The position numbers were made by a program, and so were the translations under genes. Of a stretch of 5,036 nt of DNA, positions 1-5,036 are shown in pieces. The number at the start of each line of letters is the position of its first letter. The stretch's first letter is position 1. The notes under the pieces were generated by a model, which saw nothing but the letters and a program-made list of their open reading frames with translations, searched no databases and was not told the origin of the DNA. The DNA is from Thiomicrorhabdus sp. (GTDB taxonomy: Bacteria; Pseudomonadota; Gammaproteobacteria; Thiomicrospirales; Thiomicrospiraceae): positions 1 through 5,036 of the forward strand of contig JAKITH010000099.1 of NCBI GenBank assembly GCA_021648185.1. The letters run 5' to 3'.

Positions 1-313
1 ACGTACCTTATCGCAAATGTTATTGCGTGAGGTGAAAGACCCTCGTTTTCAAAAAATGACGATTACGGATTGTAAAATCAGTAAGGATTTAAGTGTGGTT
101 CGAGTGCATTTTGCCCTGATTGGGCATAATGAAGGTGATCCTGAAATTAAAGAAACCTTGGATGCACTCGAAAAAGCCACTGGCTTTTTTAGAACCGAAT
201 TAGGTAAAAAGCTGCGCTTGCGTATCGTGCCCAATATTCGCTTCTTTTATGACAATGTGCCTGAGCATGTTCAGCATATGGAAGATTTGATTAATAGGGC
301 ATTGAACTCTTAG
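1..313 (+). CDS. rbfA: Ribosome-binding factor A, 5'-truncated by window edge
   Basis: RbfA binds the 30S subunit late in assembly, near the 5' end of 16S rRNA, and is needed for 16S maturation and cold adaptation. The reading frame is open from base 2, so the ATG at 17 is an internal methionine: the residues before it (RTLSQ) continue the helix that precedes the family motif REVKDPR (E. coli REIKDPR). About 103 residues are visible, and roughly 15-20 N-terminal residues lie outside the window. The KH-type II fold is recognisable: the kinked-helix A-x-G motif (KATGFFR) replaces the usual GxxG loop, followed by LGKKLRLRIVP and the FFYDN strand. The protein stops soon after the core domain and lacks the longer acidic tail of E. 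coli RbfA (133 aa). It is followed 8 nt later by truB, as in many gammaproteobacteria, and is presumably co-transcribed with it. The identification is secure. Confidence 0.96.
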   Translation, partial: RTLSQMLLREVKDPRFQKMTITDCKISKDLSVVRVHFALIGHNEGDPEIKETLDALEKATGFFRTELGKKLRLRIVPNIRFFYDNVPEHVQHMEDLINRALNS

Positions 314-321
314 GTTTTTTT

Positions 322-1260
322 ATGGCACAGTTTAAACGACCCCCTAAAAAACACATTGACGGCATTATTTTACTTAATAAGCCTGTAGGCCCCTCTTCAA
401 ATGGTGTGTTGCAAACCGTTATGCGTCTGTTCAATGCTAAAAAAGGCGGGCATACGGGGGCGCTAGACCCGTTTGCAACGGGGTTATTGCCCATTTGTTT
501 GGGAGAGGCTACAAAAGTATCAGGGCTTCTTCTCGATTCCGATAAGCGCTACACCGCCACGCTTAAGTTAGGCGAGAAAACCGATACAGGCGATAAAGAG
601 GGTAATGTCATCAATACATTGCCTATTCCGGCATTAACAGAGTCGGATATTTTGATGGTATTGGAGCAGTTTACTGGGGCCATTGAGCAAGTTCCACCCA
701 TGTATTCAGCACTCAAGCATCAAGGAAAGCCGCTGTATTATTACGCGCGTCAAGGCATTGAAATAGAGCGTCCGGCACGCAGTATTGTGATTAAACAGCT
801 TGATTTAATCTCGTTTGATAATAATGTTTTAGTGTTTGATGTATTGTGCACCAAAGGCACTTATGTACGTACTCTTGGTGAAGACATTGCCCAAGCCCTT
901 GGTTCAATCGGCCATTTAACCGCACTGCATCGCACCCAAACGGGTGAGTTGAGAGGTGAAAATATGTTAACGCTGGAAGAGGTTGAAGCACAGCAAAGAT
1001 CCGCCATTCAGCCAATTGACATTGCGTTAACGCATTTACAACGATTGGATTTATCCAAAGAAGAGGTGGACTTGATTCAACACGGTCAAATGCTGCCTTA
1101 TCCAAAACCAGAAACCGAGTTTGTTCGGCTTTATGATGCGGGAGAGTGTTTTGCGGTAGGCGAATGGTCGGATAAAAAGCAAATGTTAAAACCCAAAAGA
1201 GTGTTTAATTTGCATTTAGCCAAAGATGAGCTTGCACTGGAGCAGAGTAATGTTTCTTAA
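322..1260 (+). CDS. truB: tRNA pseudouridine(55) synthase
   Basis: TruB converts U55 in the T-loop of nearly all tRNAs to pseudouridine and also acts as a tRNA folding chaperone. The protein is 312 aa, close to the 314 aa of E. coli. The N-terminal motif GIILLNKPVGPSS is followed by the hallmark GGHTGALDPFATGLLPIC, which carries the catalytic Asp49 (E. coli Asp48). Tyr77 in KRYTATLKLG matches the conserved active-site tyrosine, and KGTYVRTL (178-185) holds the conserved Arg183. The last ~65 residues form the TruB C-terminal PUA-like region. The ATG at 322 gives the expected N terminus. Its Shine-Dalgarno is weak (AGG at 312-314, overlapping the rbfA stop), which suggests translational coupling to rbfA. 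The 3' end overlaps the next gene by 11 nt. Confidence 0.97.
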   Translation: MAQFKRPPKKHIDGIILLNKPVGPSSNGVLQTVMRLFNAKKGGHTGALDPFATGLLPICLGEATKVSGLLLDSDKRYTATLKLGEKTDTGDKEGNVINTLPIPALTESDILMVLEQFTGAIEQVPPMYSALKHQGKPLYYYARQGIEIERPARSIVIKQLDLISFDNNVLVFDVLCTKGTYVRTLGEDIAQALGSIGHLTALHRTQTGELRGENMLTLEEVEAQQRSAIQPIDIALTHLQRLDLSKEEVDLIQHGQMLPYPKPETEFVRLYDAGECFAVGEWSDKKQMLKPKRVFNLHLAKDELALEQSNVS

Positions 1261-2098
1261 ACAAGCGGACGGTATTTTAGATTTAAGAACAAGTGCGGAA
1301 TATCAAGCAGGGCATCTTAAAGGAGCTACATGGTTACCATGGGATGTTTTACCCGACAGCTTAAATGAACTGCCCGCCACACCCGCGAGCCTTTTCTTAG
1401 TCGGCAGCAAGCCGGCGATTGAAACGGCCAGTGTTTTTTTAGATTTAAAAGGCTATAAAGTAAACGGCTCTTTAGTCATTGAAGACGATAAAACCATGCA
1501 GAAATGGGCAGAAAAACTGTCAGATCAAGTCGTTTCAGGACGAGAATCAAAACAATTATGGTCGCCAACCCCCCTGCTAAAAGAGTGGCTGAATCTTCTG
1601 GAGGAGAGGGGGATAAATCCTAAAGCGCTTAAGCCTCGTTTAACCGCGTTAGATATAGGTTGCGGTGGCGGGCGAGATGCGGTTTTTTTGGCCAAACATG
1701 GCATTCAAGTATTGGGCATTGATCAAGAAGCACGGGTGTTAAAGAGAGCCAAACAGTTGGCCAGCCGAACAGGTGCCTCGGTTAAGTTTAAGTGTTGTGA
1801 TCTAAAGAAAGTAGGTTGTTTTCCAACATCGCTATTTGATGTGATTACCGTCGTGCGTTATTTAAATAGAGACCTATTTTCTAAAATAGATACGGCACTT
1901 TCCCCCGGAGGTTATCTTATTTATCAAACCTTTGCAGAAGGGGCTGAAGCATTTGGTTCGCCTAAAAACCCTAACTTTATTTTAGCGCATGATGAATTGC
2001 GTAAAGTTTTTTCGGATTATCAAATTATTGTTGATAGAATAGATAAATTAGAAGACGGTCGTCCAGTGGCCTCTTTCATTGCCCAAAAACCTTTGTAA
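1250..2098 (+). CDS. Rhodanese-like / class I SAM-dependent methyltransferase fusion
   Basis: This 282-aa protein appears to have two domains. Residues 1-80 resemble a rhodanese fold: ILDLRTSAEYQAGHLKGA (9-26) is the typical DxR...E(Y/F)xxGHIxGA motif and FLDLKGYKV matches its last helix and strand. The catalytic loop, normally CxxGxR, reads LFLVGSKPA and there is no cysteine before residue 138, so sulfurtransferase activity is not expected. From about residue 105 there is a Rossmann methyltransferase: LDIGCGGGRDA (134-144) is the SAM-binding motif I, Asp158 in GID is the ribose-binding acid, Asp184 in CCDLKK fits motif III, and LSPGGYLIYQTF (217-228) is the post-motif strand. The general type is TehB/COG0500-like; the substrate is unknown. 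An in-frame ATG at 1226 would add 8 residues, but the ATG at 1250 has GGAG at 1239-1242, 7 nt upstream, and starts right at the domain. It overlaps truB by 11 nt, so it is probably co-translated with it. Confidence 0.85.
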   Translation: MFLKQADGILDLRTSAEYQAGHLKGATWLPWDVLPDSLNELPATPASLFLVGSKPAIETASVFLDLKGYKVNGSLVIEDDKTMQKWAEKLSDQVVSGRESKQLWSPTPLLKEWLNLLEERGINPKALKPRLTALDIGCGGGRDAVFLAKHGIQVLGIDQEARVLKRAKQLASRTGASVKFKCCDLKKVGCFPTSLFDVITVVRYLNRDLFSKIDTALSPGGYLIYQTFAEGAEAFGSPKNPNFILAHDELRKVFSDYQIIVDRIDKLEDGRPVASFIAQKPL

Positions 2099-2102
2099 GG
2101 AG
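2097..2102 (+). promoter_or_regulatory. Shine-Dalgarno of the cNMP-binding gene
   Basis: AAGGAG lies 5 nt before the ATG at 2108 and overlaps the stop codon (2096-2098) of the methyltransferase gene. This arrangement supports the start choice and suggests translational coupling of the two genes. Confidence 0.85.
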
Positions 2103-2107
2103 ATTGT

Positions 2108-2596
2108 ATGTTAAATATATCAACGGATGAGTTATTTAGTTTTTTTCAAAAGCACCTTATTTGTGAGTCATTGACCAAGCAAGAAGTGGGTCGTTTAATC
2201 CATTACCTGAAAGATAAAAAGTATGATGCAGATGAAGTGATTTCAGATGCGGGAGAAATTGGTGAATCACTTGGTTTTATTGTAAAAGGTAAAGTTGTTT
2301 TTTGCAGTGCCGATGCCGAACACACCAATGTAGGTAAGCAAGGGTCAGGTACATTGGTGGGTGAAATGTCCTTTTTTGATCGCAAACCTCGTAACTTAAG
2401 AATGGCGGCGGGTAAAAAAGGCGTGCAAATTTTTATGTTAACGCGTCCTATGTATGACCGTTTAAAAGTTGAAGAGCCATTTATTGCGGTAAATATTCTT
2501 GAAAATGCCATTGTGAGTTTAGATAACTTGGTTCGACACATGGGGGATGATATTTCAGCATTAGGCCATTATGTACACGGGTTTGGTAAACGATAA
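2108..2596 (+). CDS. Stand-alone cyclic-nucleotide-binding-like domain protein
   Basis: This 162-aa protein matches the CRP/cNMP-binding beta-roll. Residues 9-35 look like the leading helices (LFSFFQKHLICESL, then TKQEVGRLIHYL), Tyr39 to Gly56 follow the 'Y..G..I...G..G..LG' pattern, and IVKGKVV (58-64) is the typical strand. The phosphate-binding cassette region is GEMSFFDRKPRN (85-96), with Glu86 and Arg95 in the positions that contact the cyclic nucleotide ribose and phosphate in CRP. The Ser/Thr that follows the Arg in good cAMP binders is Asn96 here, so ligand binding is uncertain. After the beta-roll only one helical stretch (about 115-150) remains. There is no helix-turn-helix and no partner enzyme domain, so it is unlikely to bind DNA itself. 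It may be a small regulatory or interaction protein. It follows the methyltransferase gene after 9 nt in the same transcription unit. The family is fairly sure; the function is unknown. Confidence 0.82.
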   Translation: MLNISTDELFSFFQKHLICESLTKQEVGRLIHYLKDKKYDADEVISDAGEIGESLGFIVKGKVVFCSADAEHTNVGKQGSGTLVGEMSFFDRKPRNLRMAAGKKGVQIFMLTRPMYDRLKVEEPFIAVNILENAIVSLDNLVRHMGDDISALGHYVHGFGKR

Positions 2597-2601
2597 AACA
2601 G

Positions 2602-2629
2602 TTGTTTTAGCGTTTAAAATGAGTATAAT
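2602..2629 (+). promoter_or_regulatory. Predicted sigma-70 promoter of rpsO
   Basis: A perfect -10 hexamer, TATAAT, lies at 2624-2629. The best -35 candidate is TTGTTT (2602-2607) with a 16-nt spacer; it matches only the first three consensus bases. Transcription would start near 2635-2637, giving a leader of about 63 nt. E. coli rpsO also has its own promoter between truB and rpsO, so the position is as expected. Confidence 0.65.
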
Positions 2630-2635
2630 GTGCCG

Positions 2636-2684
2636 ACTCGTTTCTATCATCGGTTGTGGAGGCGAGTACATCATTAAAACCGAT
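2636..2684 (+). promoter_or_regulatory. Possible pseudoknot in the rpsO leader (S15 autoregulation candidate)
   Basis: Two interleaved stems can be drawn. Stem 1 pairs ACTCG (2636-2640) with CGAGT (2663-2667), extendable by two G-U pairs (2641-2642 with 2661-2662). Stem 2 pairs ATCGGTT (2649-2655), inside the loop of stem 1, with AACCGAT (2678-2684) downstream of it. This is the topology of an H-type pseudoknot, and it ends 4 nt before the Shine-Dalgarno GGAG (2689-2692). In E. coli, S15 represses its own translation by stabilising an rpsO-leader pseudoknot that traps the ribosome. The structure here is read by eye, and its likeness to the E. coli element is inferred. Confidence 0.45.
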
Positions 2685-2688
2685 TATT

Positions 2689-2692
2689 GGAG
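2689..2692 (+). promoter_or_regulatory. Shine-Dalgarno of rpsO
   Basis: GGAG lies 6 nt before the ATG at 2699. This decides the start over an in-frame TTG at 2687, which overlaps the ribosome binding site itself. Confidence 0.88.
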
Positions 2693-2698
2693 AAAAGT

Positions 2699-2965
2699 AT
2701 GTTTAACGCAGAAGTTAAAGCAAAAATCGTTGCAGAATACGCAACAAAAGAAGGTGATACTGGTTCACCAGAAGTTCAAATCGCACTTTTAACTGCGCGT
2801 ATCAAGTACTTAACAGAGCATTTTAAAATTCACAAACAAGATAACCATTCACGTACTGGTTTATTGCGTTTGGTAAGTCGTCGTCGTAAACTTTTGGATT
2901 ATATCCATAAGAAAGACGGTGAAAGATACTTGTCTATTATTAAACGTCTAGGCCTACGTAAGTAA
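2699..2965 (+). CDS. rpsO: 30S ribosomal protein S15
   Basis: S15 is a primary 16S rRNA-binding protein that nucleates the platform of the 30S subunit and contributes to an intersubunit bridge. The protein is 88 aa, against 89 in E. coli, and is colinear with it. The family signatures are [16 protein letters not shown] in the N-terminal helices, the rRNA-contacting stretch [24 protein letters not shown], and the C-terminal [13 protein letters not shown]. The start at 2699 gives [11 protein letters not shown] and has a well-placed GGAG. The gene is 102 nt from the upstream cNMP-like gene, with its own promoter and a structured leader in between. It ends 18 nt before the stem of a strong terminator, so most transcripts should stop before pnp. 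Confidence 0.98.
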   Translation: MFNAEVKAKIVAEYATKEGDTGSPEVQIALLTARIKYLTEHFKIHKQDNHSRTGLLRLVSRRRKLLDYIHKKDGERYLSIIKRLGLRK

Positions 2966-2983
2966 GCAAACACGTTTAAATTT

Positions 2984-3013
2984 AAAAAACCCTGCAATGC
3001 AGGGTTTTTTTTT
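2984..3013 (+). terminator. Rho-independent terminator after rpsO
   Basis: The stem CCCTGC (2990-2995) / GCAGGG (2999-3004) with a 3-nt loop (AAT) is flanked by A6 upstream and T9 downstream (3005-3013), which extends the pairing. It is a textbook intrinsic terminator for rpsO and the operon upstream. Because of the A tract it could also act on the opposite strand, but no convergent gene is seen in this window. Confidence 0.93.
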
Positions 3014-3075
3014 GTCTAAATAAACCTCGTATAAATCATTCACAAAGTGCAAAGGCCATTAAATAAAGAGTAGAA
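3014..3075. other. Short AT-rich spacer between terminator and inserted element
   Basis: This stretch lies between the rpsO terminator and the inverted-repeat element. It has no ORF with a ribosome binding site. TATAAA (3030-3035) resembles a -10 box but has no acceptable -35. Its last five bases are the left copy of the TAGAA direct repeat. Confidence 0.6.
3071..3075. repeat. Left 5-bp target-site duplication TAGAA
   Basis: TAGAA directly abuts the left terminal inverted repeat and is repeated identically at 3235-3239 on the other side of the element. This is what a transposition event with a 5-bp staggered cut leaves behind. Confidence 0.75.
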
Positions 3076-3091
3076 CCCTAATCCGCAGATA
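3076..3091 (+). repeat. Left terminal inverted repeat of the MITE
   Basis: CCCTAATCCGCAGATA is the exact reverse complement of 3219-3234. If A3075 and T3235, which belong to the TAGAA copies, are counted, the inverted repeat is 17 bp. Confidence 0.9.
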
Positions 3092-3176
3092 GAAACACGA
3101 GAGCTATGTAAGCTCTTGATTCCACAGCAAAACAAAAAATAACCGCCGAACCTATGGGTGCGACTCATATTTTTTC

Positions 3177-3189
3177 TTTCACTGTGAAA
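3177..3189. repeat. 13-nt palindrome inside the MITE
   Basis: TTTCAC-T-GTGAAA is a perfect inverted repeat around a single T. It is too tight to be a hairpin and looks like a dimeric protein-binding half-site pair, but nothing else supports an operator role. Part of it also pairs with 3123-3132 in the large hairpin. Confidence 0.4.
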
Positions 3190-3218
3190 CCAATATCTTA
3201 CACATCCTTTCGCATTTT

Positions 3219-3234
3219 TATCTGCGGATTAGGG
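3219..3234 (-). repeat. Right terminal inverted repeat of the MITE
   Basis: TATCTGCGGATTAGGG is the exact complement of the left end and abuts the right TAGAA copy. Confidence 0.9.
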
Positions 3235-3239
3235 TAGAA
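3235..3239. repeat. Right 5-bp target-site duplication TAGAA
   Basis: This is the second copy of TAGAA (left copy at 3071-3075). Removing the element and one copy restores a plausible uninterrupted sequence, AAAGAGTAGAATGGCAGG. Confidence 0.75.
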
Positions 3240-3240
3240 T
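3235..3240 (+). promoter_or_regulatory. Candidate -10 box for pnp
   Basis: TAGAAT differs from TATAAT at one position and lies 41 bp before the pnp start codon, so a transcript would begin near 3247. No good -35 exists at 16-18 nt (CATTTT, GCATTT or CGCATT, all inside the MITE), and there is no TG extension. It is a weak candidate, listed because pnp must be transcribed past or from this side of the rpsO terminator. Confidence 0.25.
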
Positions 3241-3269
3241 GGCAGGGTTAAATTTACTGCACAATTCAA

Positions 3270-3274
3270 AAGGA
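3270..3274 (+). promoter_or_regulatory. Shine-Dalgarno of pnp
   Basis: AAGGA lies 6 nt before the ATG at 3281, which fixes the start of pnp over an in-frame ATG at 3239. Confidence 0.88.
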
Positions 3275-3280
3275 AATTTT

Positions 3281-5036
3281 ATGGCCAAGATTACAAAGTC
3301 ATTTCAGTATGGCAATCATCAAGTAACGTTAGAAACCGGTGAAATTGCACGTCAAGCAGACGGAGCCGTGATGATTGGTATGGGAAATACCCGTATATTA
3401 GTGACTGTGGTTGCGGCCAGAACAGCAAAAGAAGGACAAGACTTTTTTCCATTAACGGTAAATTATCAAGAAAAAGCCTATGCGGCAGGAAAAATCCCTG
3501 GTGGTTTTTTAAAGCGTGAAGGGCGTCCTTCTGAAAAAGAGACCTTAACCTCACGTTTAATTGATCGTCCTATTCGTCCGCTCTTTCCAAAAGGCTTCAA
3601 AAATGAAGTACAAGTCATTGCCACAGTAGTGGCTTTGGATGCTCAAGTGGGTACTGAAGTGGCTGCGATGCTGGGAACGTCTGCGGCGTTAGCCATCTCA
3701 GGTGTGCCATTTTCAGGCCCTATTGGTGCAGCCATTGTGGGATATTCAAACGATCAATATGTGTTAAACCCAAGTGCCGAAGCCCTGCAAACCTCCGATT
3801 TAGAGTTGAGTGTTGCTGGTACCAAAGACGCAGTCTTAATGGTTGAGTCAGAAGCGTCAGAGCTGTCAGAAGAGATTATGTTAGGTGCGGTGATGTTTGG
3901 TCACGCCCAAATGCAAACCGCCATTGATGCCATTGCAGAGTTTGCGGCTGAAGCAGCCAAGCCCGTATGGGATTGGCAGGCAGAGCCTGAAAACATCGAA
4001 TTAAAAGATGCCGTGTTTGGTTTGCTTCGTTTTGATGTAGAAGCGGCTTACAGCATTGCCGATAAAATGGATCGTTATAGCGCACTGGATGCGGCCAAAG
4101 TTAAAATGATAACCGAGCTGGCTGTTTCAGAAGAGAACAGTAATGGCTTTGATGCCAAAGCGTTAGAAGCCGCTTTTGGAAAGTTACAAAAAGAGATTGT
4201 ACGTGGTCGAGTGATTGCAGGGGAGCCTCGTATTGATGGCCGTGATACCAAAACGGTTCGCAAAGTCACTTGTAAAGTGGGCGTGTTGCCAGAAGTTCAT
4301 GGTTCGGCACTGTTTACCCGTGGTGAAACGCAAGCCTTAGTGGTCACAACATTGGGTACCGAGCGTGATGCCAAAATGGTAAACGATTTAACCGGAACTT
4401 ATCATGATCGCTTTATGTTGGACTATAACTTTCCTCCATATTCGGTGGGTGAGTGTGGTCGTGTCGGCAGTCCTGGGCGACGTGAAATTGGGCACGGCAT
4501 GTTAGCACGTCGTGGTGTTGCCGCCTTACTACCAACCGTAGAAGAATTTCCGTACACCATCCGTGTGGTTTCTGAAATTACCGAATCCAATGGTTCAAGT
4601 TCGATGGCATCCGTTTGTGGTACATCTCTGTCACTTATGCACGCAGGCGTTCCTATTGAAGCGCCTATTGCTGGTATTGCAATGGGACTCATTAAAGAGG
4701 ACGCTGGTTTTGCCGTATTGTCTGATATCTTAGGCGACGAAGATCATTTGGGGGATATGGACTTTAAAGTGGCGGGAACCGAACAAGGCATTACTGCACT
4801 GCAAATGGACATTAAAATCACCGGTATTACCGAAGATATTATGCAACTGGCGTTAAGCCAAGCTAAAGAGGGGCGTTTAACCATTTTAGCCTCGATGGCA
4901 GAAGCGATTGACACGTCCAATAAAGAAGTGGCTTCTACCGCGCAACGTTATACCATGATTAAGGTAAAGCCTGAAAAAGTACGTGAAATCATAGGAAAAG
5001 GCGGTTCTACAATTCATGCTTTAACCGAAGAGACGG
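3281..5036 (+). CDS. pnp: Polyribonucleotide nucleotidyltransferase (PNPase), 3'-truncated by window edge
   Basis: PNPase degrades RNA 3'-to-5' by phosphorolysis as a trimer and is part of the degradosome in E. coli. The frame is open without interruption for 585 residues to the window end; the family length is about 700, so the rest of KH and the S1 domain are outside. The first RNase PH domain begins with [27 protein letters not shown] and carries the RNA-contacting loop [10 protein letters not shown] (76-85). A helical linker of about 90 residues comes before the second RNase PH domain. That domain holds [19 protein letters not shown] with Arg400, Arg401 and His405, the phosphate-site serines in NGSSSMA (439-441), and the catalytic aspartates in [13 protein letters not shown] (Asp488, Asp492, Asp494). 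The KH domain starts near 560 with IIGKGG (570-575). All catalytic residues are intact. It lies downstream of rpsO as in most gammaproteobacteria, but is separated from it by a terminator and a MITE. Confidence 0.98.
   Translation, partial: MAKITKSFQYGNHQVTLETGEIARQADGAVMIGMGNTRILVTVVAARTAKEGQDFFPLTVNYQEKAYAAGKIPGGFLKREGRPSEKETLTSRLIDRPIRPLFPKGFKNEVQVIATVVALDAQVGTEVAAMLGTSAALAISGVPFSGPIGAAIVGYSNDQYVLNPSAEALQTSDLELSVAGTKDAVLMVESEASELSEEIMLGAVMFGHAQMQTAIDAIAEFAAEAAKPVWDWQAEPENIELKDAVFGLLRFDVEAAYSIADKMDRYSALDAAKVKMITELAVSEENSNGFDAKALEAAFGKLQKEIVRGRVIAGEPRIDGRDTKTVRKVTCKVGVLPEVHGSALFTRGETQALVVTTLGTERDAKMVNDLTGTYHDRFMLDYNFPPYSVGECGRVGSPGRREIGHGMLARRGVAALLPTVEEFPYTIRVVSEITESNGSSSMASVCGTSLSLMHAGVPIEAPIAGIAMGLIKEDAGFAVLSDILGDEDHLGDMDFKVAGTEQGITALQMDIKITGITEDIMQLALSQAKEGRLTILASMAEAIDTSNKEVASTAQRYTMIKVKPEKVREIIGKGGSTIHALTEET

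Larger units (their letters stand above)
3076..3234. mobile_element. MITE-like non-autonomous element, 159 bp
   Basis: Perfect 16-bp terminal inverted repeats bound the element: CCCTAATCCGCAGATA (3076-3091) at the left and its exact complement TATCTGCGGATTAGGG (3219-3234) at the right. TAGAA occurs on both sides as a 5-bp duplication. The interior has no meaningful ORF, so the element is non-autonomous. Pairing continues inward: GAAA (3092-3095) opposes TTTT (3215-3218), a local hairpin forms at 3098-3118, and 3123-3141 pairs imperfectly with 3168-3186 (CACAG with CTGTG, then A-rich with T-rich). The whole can fold into one long hairpin. Such elements are mobilised in trans by a full-length IS with the same ends. 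A 5-bp duplication fits several IS families, including IS1380-like ones, but I cannot name the family. The mobile origin is well supported by the perfect ends plus duplication. Confidence 0.85.

Noticed and set aside
1226..1249. Earlier ATG for the methyltransferase gene
   Set aside because: It adds eight residues lying deep inside truB. The ATG at 1250 has GGAG 7 nt upstream and starts at the domain edge.
2594..2609. TAAAAC...GTTTTA inverted repeat after the cNMP-like gene as a terminator
   Set aside because: The stem is nearly all A-T with a 4-nt loop, has no T tract after it and overlaps the stop codon and the -35 region. It is too weak to be called a terminator.
2571..2792. 73-codon + strand reading frame spanning the rpsO leader
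   Set aside because: It overlaps the end of the cNMP-like gene, the promoter and the start of rpsO in another frame, has no ribosome binding site and resembles no known family. It is a chance frame.
3076..3234. Reading the rpsO-pnp element as a riboswitch, CRISPR repeat or attachment site
   Set aside because: There is only one pair of inverted ends, with no spacers, tRNA or integrase. The flanking duplication favours transposition over a conserved RNA switch.
3239..3280. In-frame ATG at 3239 that would extend PNPase by 14 residues, with AGGG from the MITE end 4 nt upstream
   Set aside because: The ATG at 3281 has a better-spaced AAGGA and gives the N terminus expected for the family. The upstream start would also lie before the transcript start if TAGAAT is the -10 box.
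3291..4692. Several open frames of 64-89 codons on the minus strand within pnp
   Set aside because: pnp is intact and strongly conserved through this region. The minus frames have no family resemblance and are shadows of its codon use.

Overview
The window is a stretch of bacterial chromosome from the conserved translation/RNA-processing cluster nusA-infB-rbfA-truB-rpsO-pnp, here entered inside rbfA and left inside pnp. All genes are on the + strand. The moderately AT-rich composition, strong Shine-Dalgarno sites, and RbfA, TruB, S15 and PNPase sequences close to the E. coli proteins suggest a gammaproteobacterium. A sulfur-oxidiser of the Thiomicrospira/Hydrogenovibrio type is a guess from general impression only.

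Layout: the end of rbfA (1-313) is followed after 8 nt by truB (322-1260). truB overlaps by 11 nt a methyltransferase gene whose N-terminal part looks like a degenerate rhodanese domain (1250-2098). Nine nt later comes a small single-domain cyclic-nucleotide-binding-like protein (2108-2596). These four are so tightly packed that they are almost certainly co-transcribed. The last two are additions to the classical truB-rpsO junction. rpsO (2699-2965) has its own near-perfect -10 box, and its 63-nt leader can be drawn as an H-type pseudoknot, which would suit S15 autoregulation. It ends in a strong intrinsic terminator (2984-3013). pnp (3281 to the window end) follows with a clear ribosome binding site.

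The most notable non-coding feature is in the rpsO-pnp gap. A 159-bp non-coding element (3076-3234) is bounded by perfect 16-bp terminal inverted repeats and flanked by a 5-bp direct repeat, TAGAA. This is the anatomy of a miniature inverted-repeat transposable element (MITE). It can fold into a long hairpin and sits just where E. coli carries the RNase III hairpin that governs pnp expression, so it may have altered pnp control.

Together the genes cover 30S maturation (RbfA), tRNA U55 pseudouridylation (TruB), a 30S primary binding protein (S15) and RNA turnover (PNPase). The roles of the methyltransferase and the cNMP-like protein cannot be read from sequence alone.
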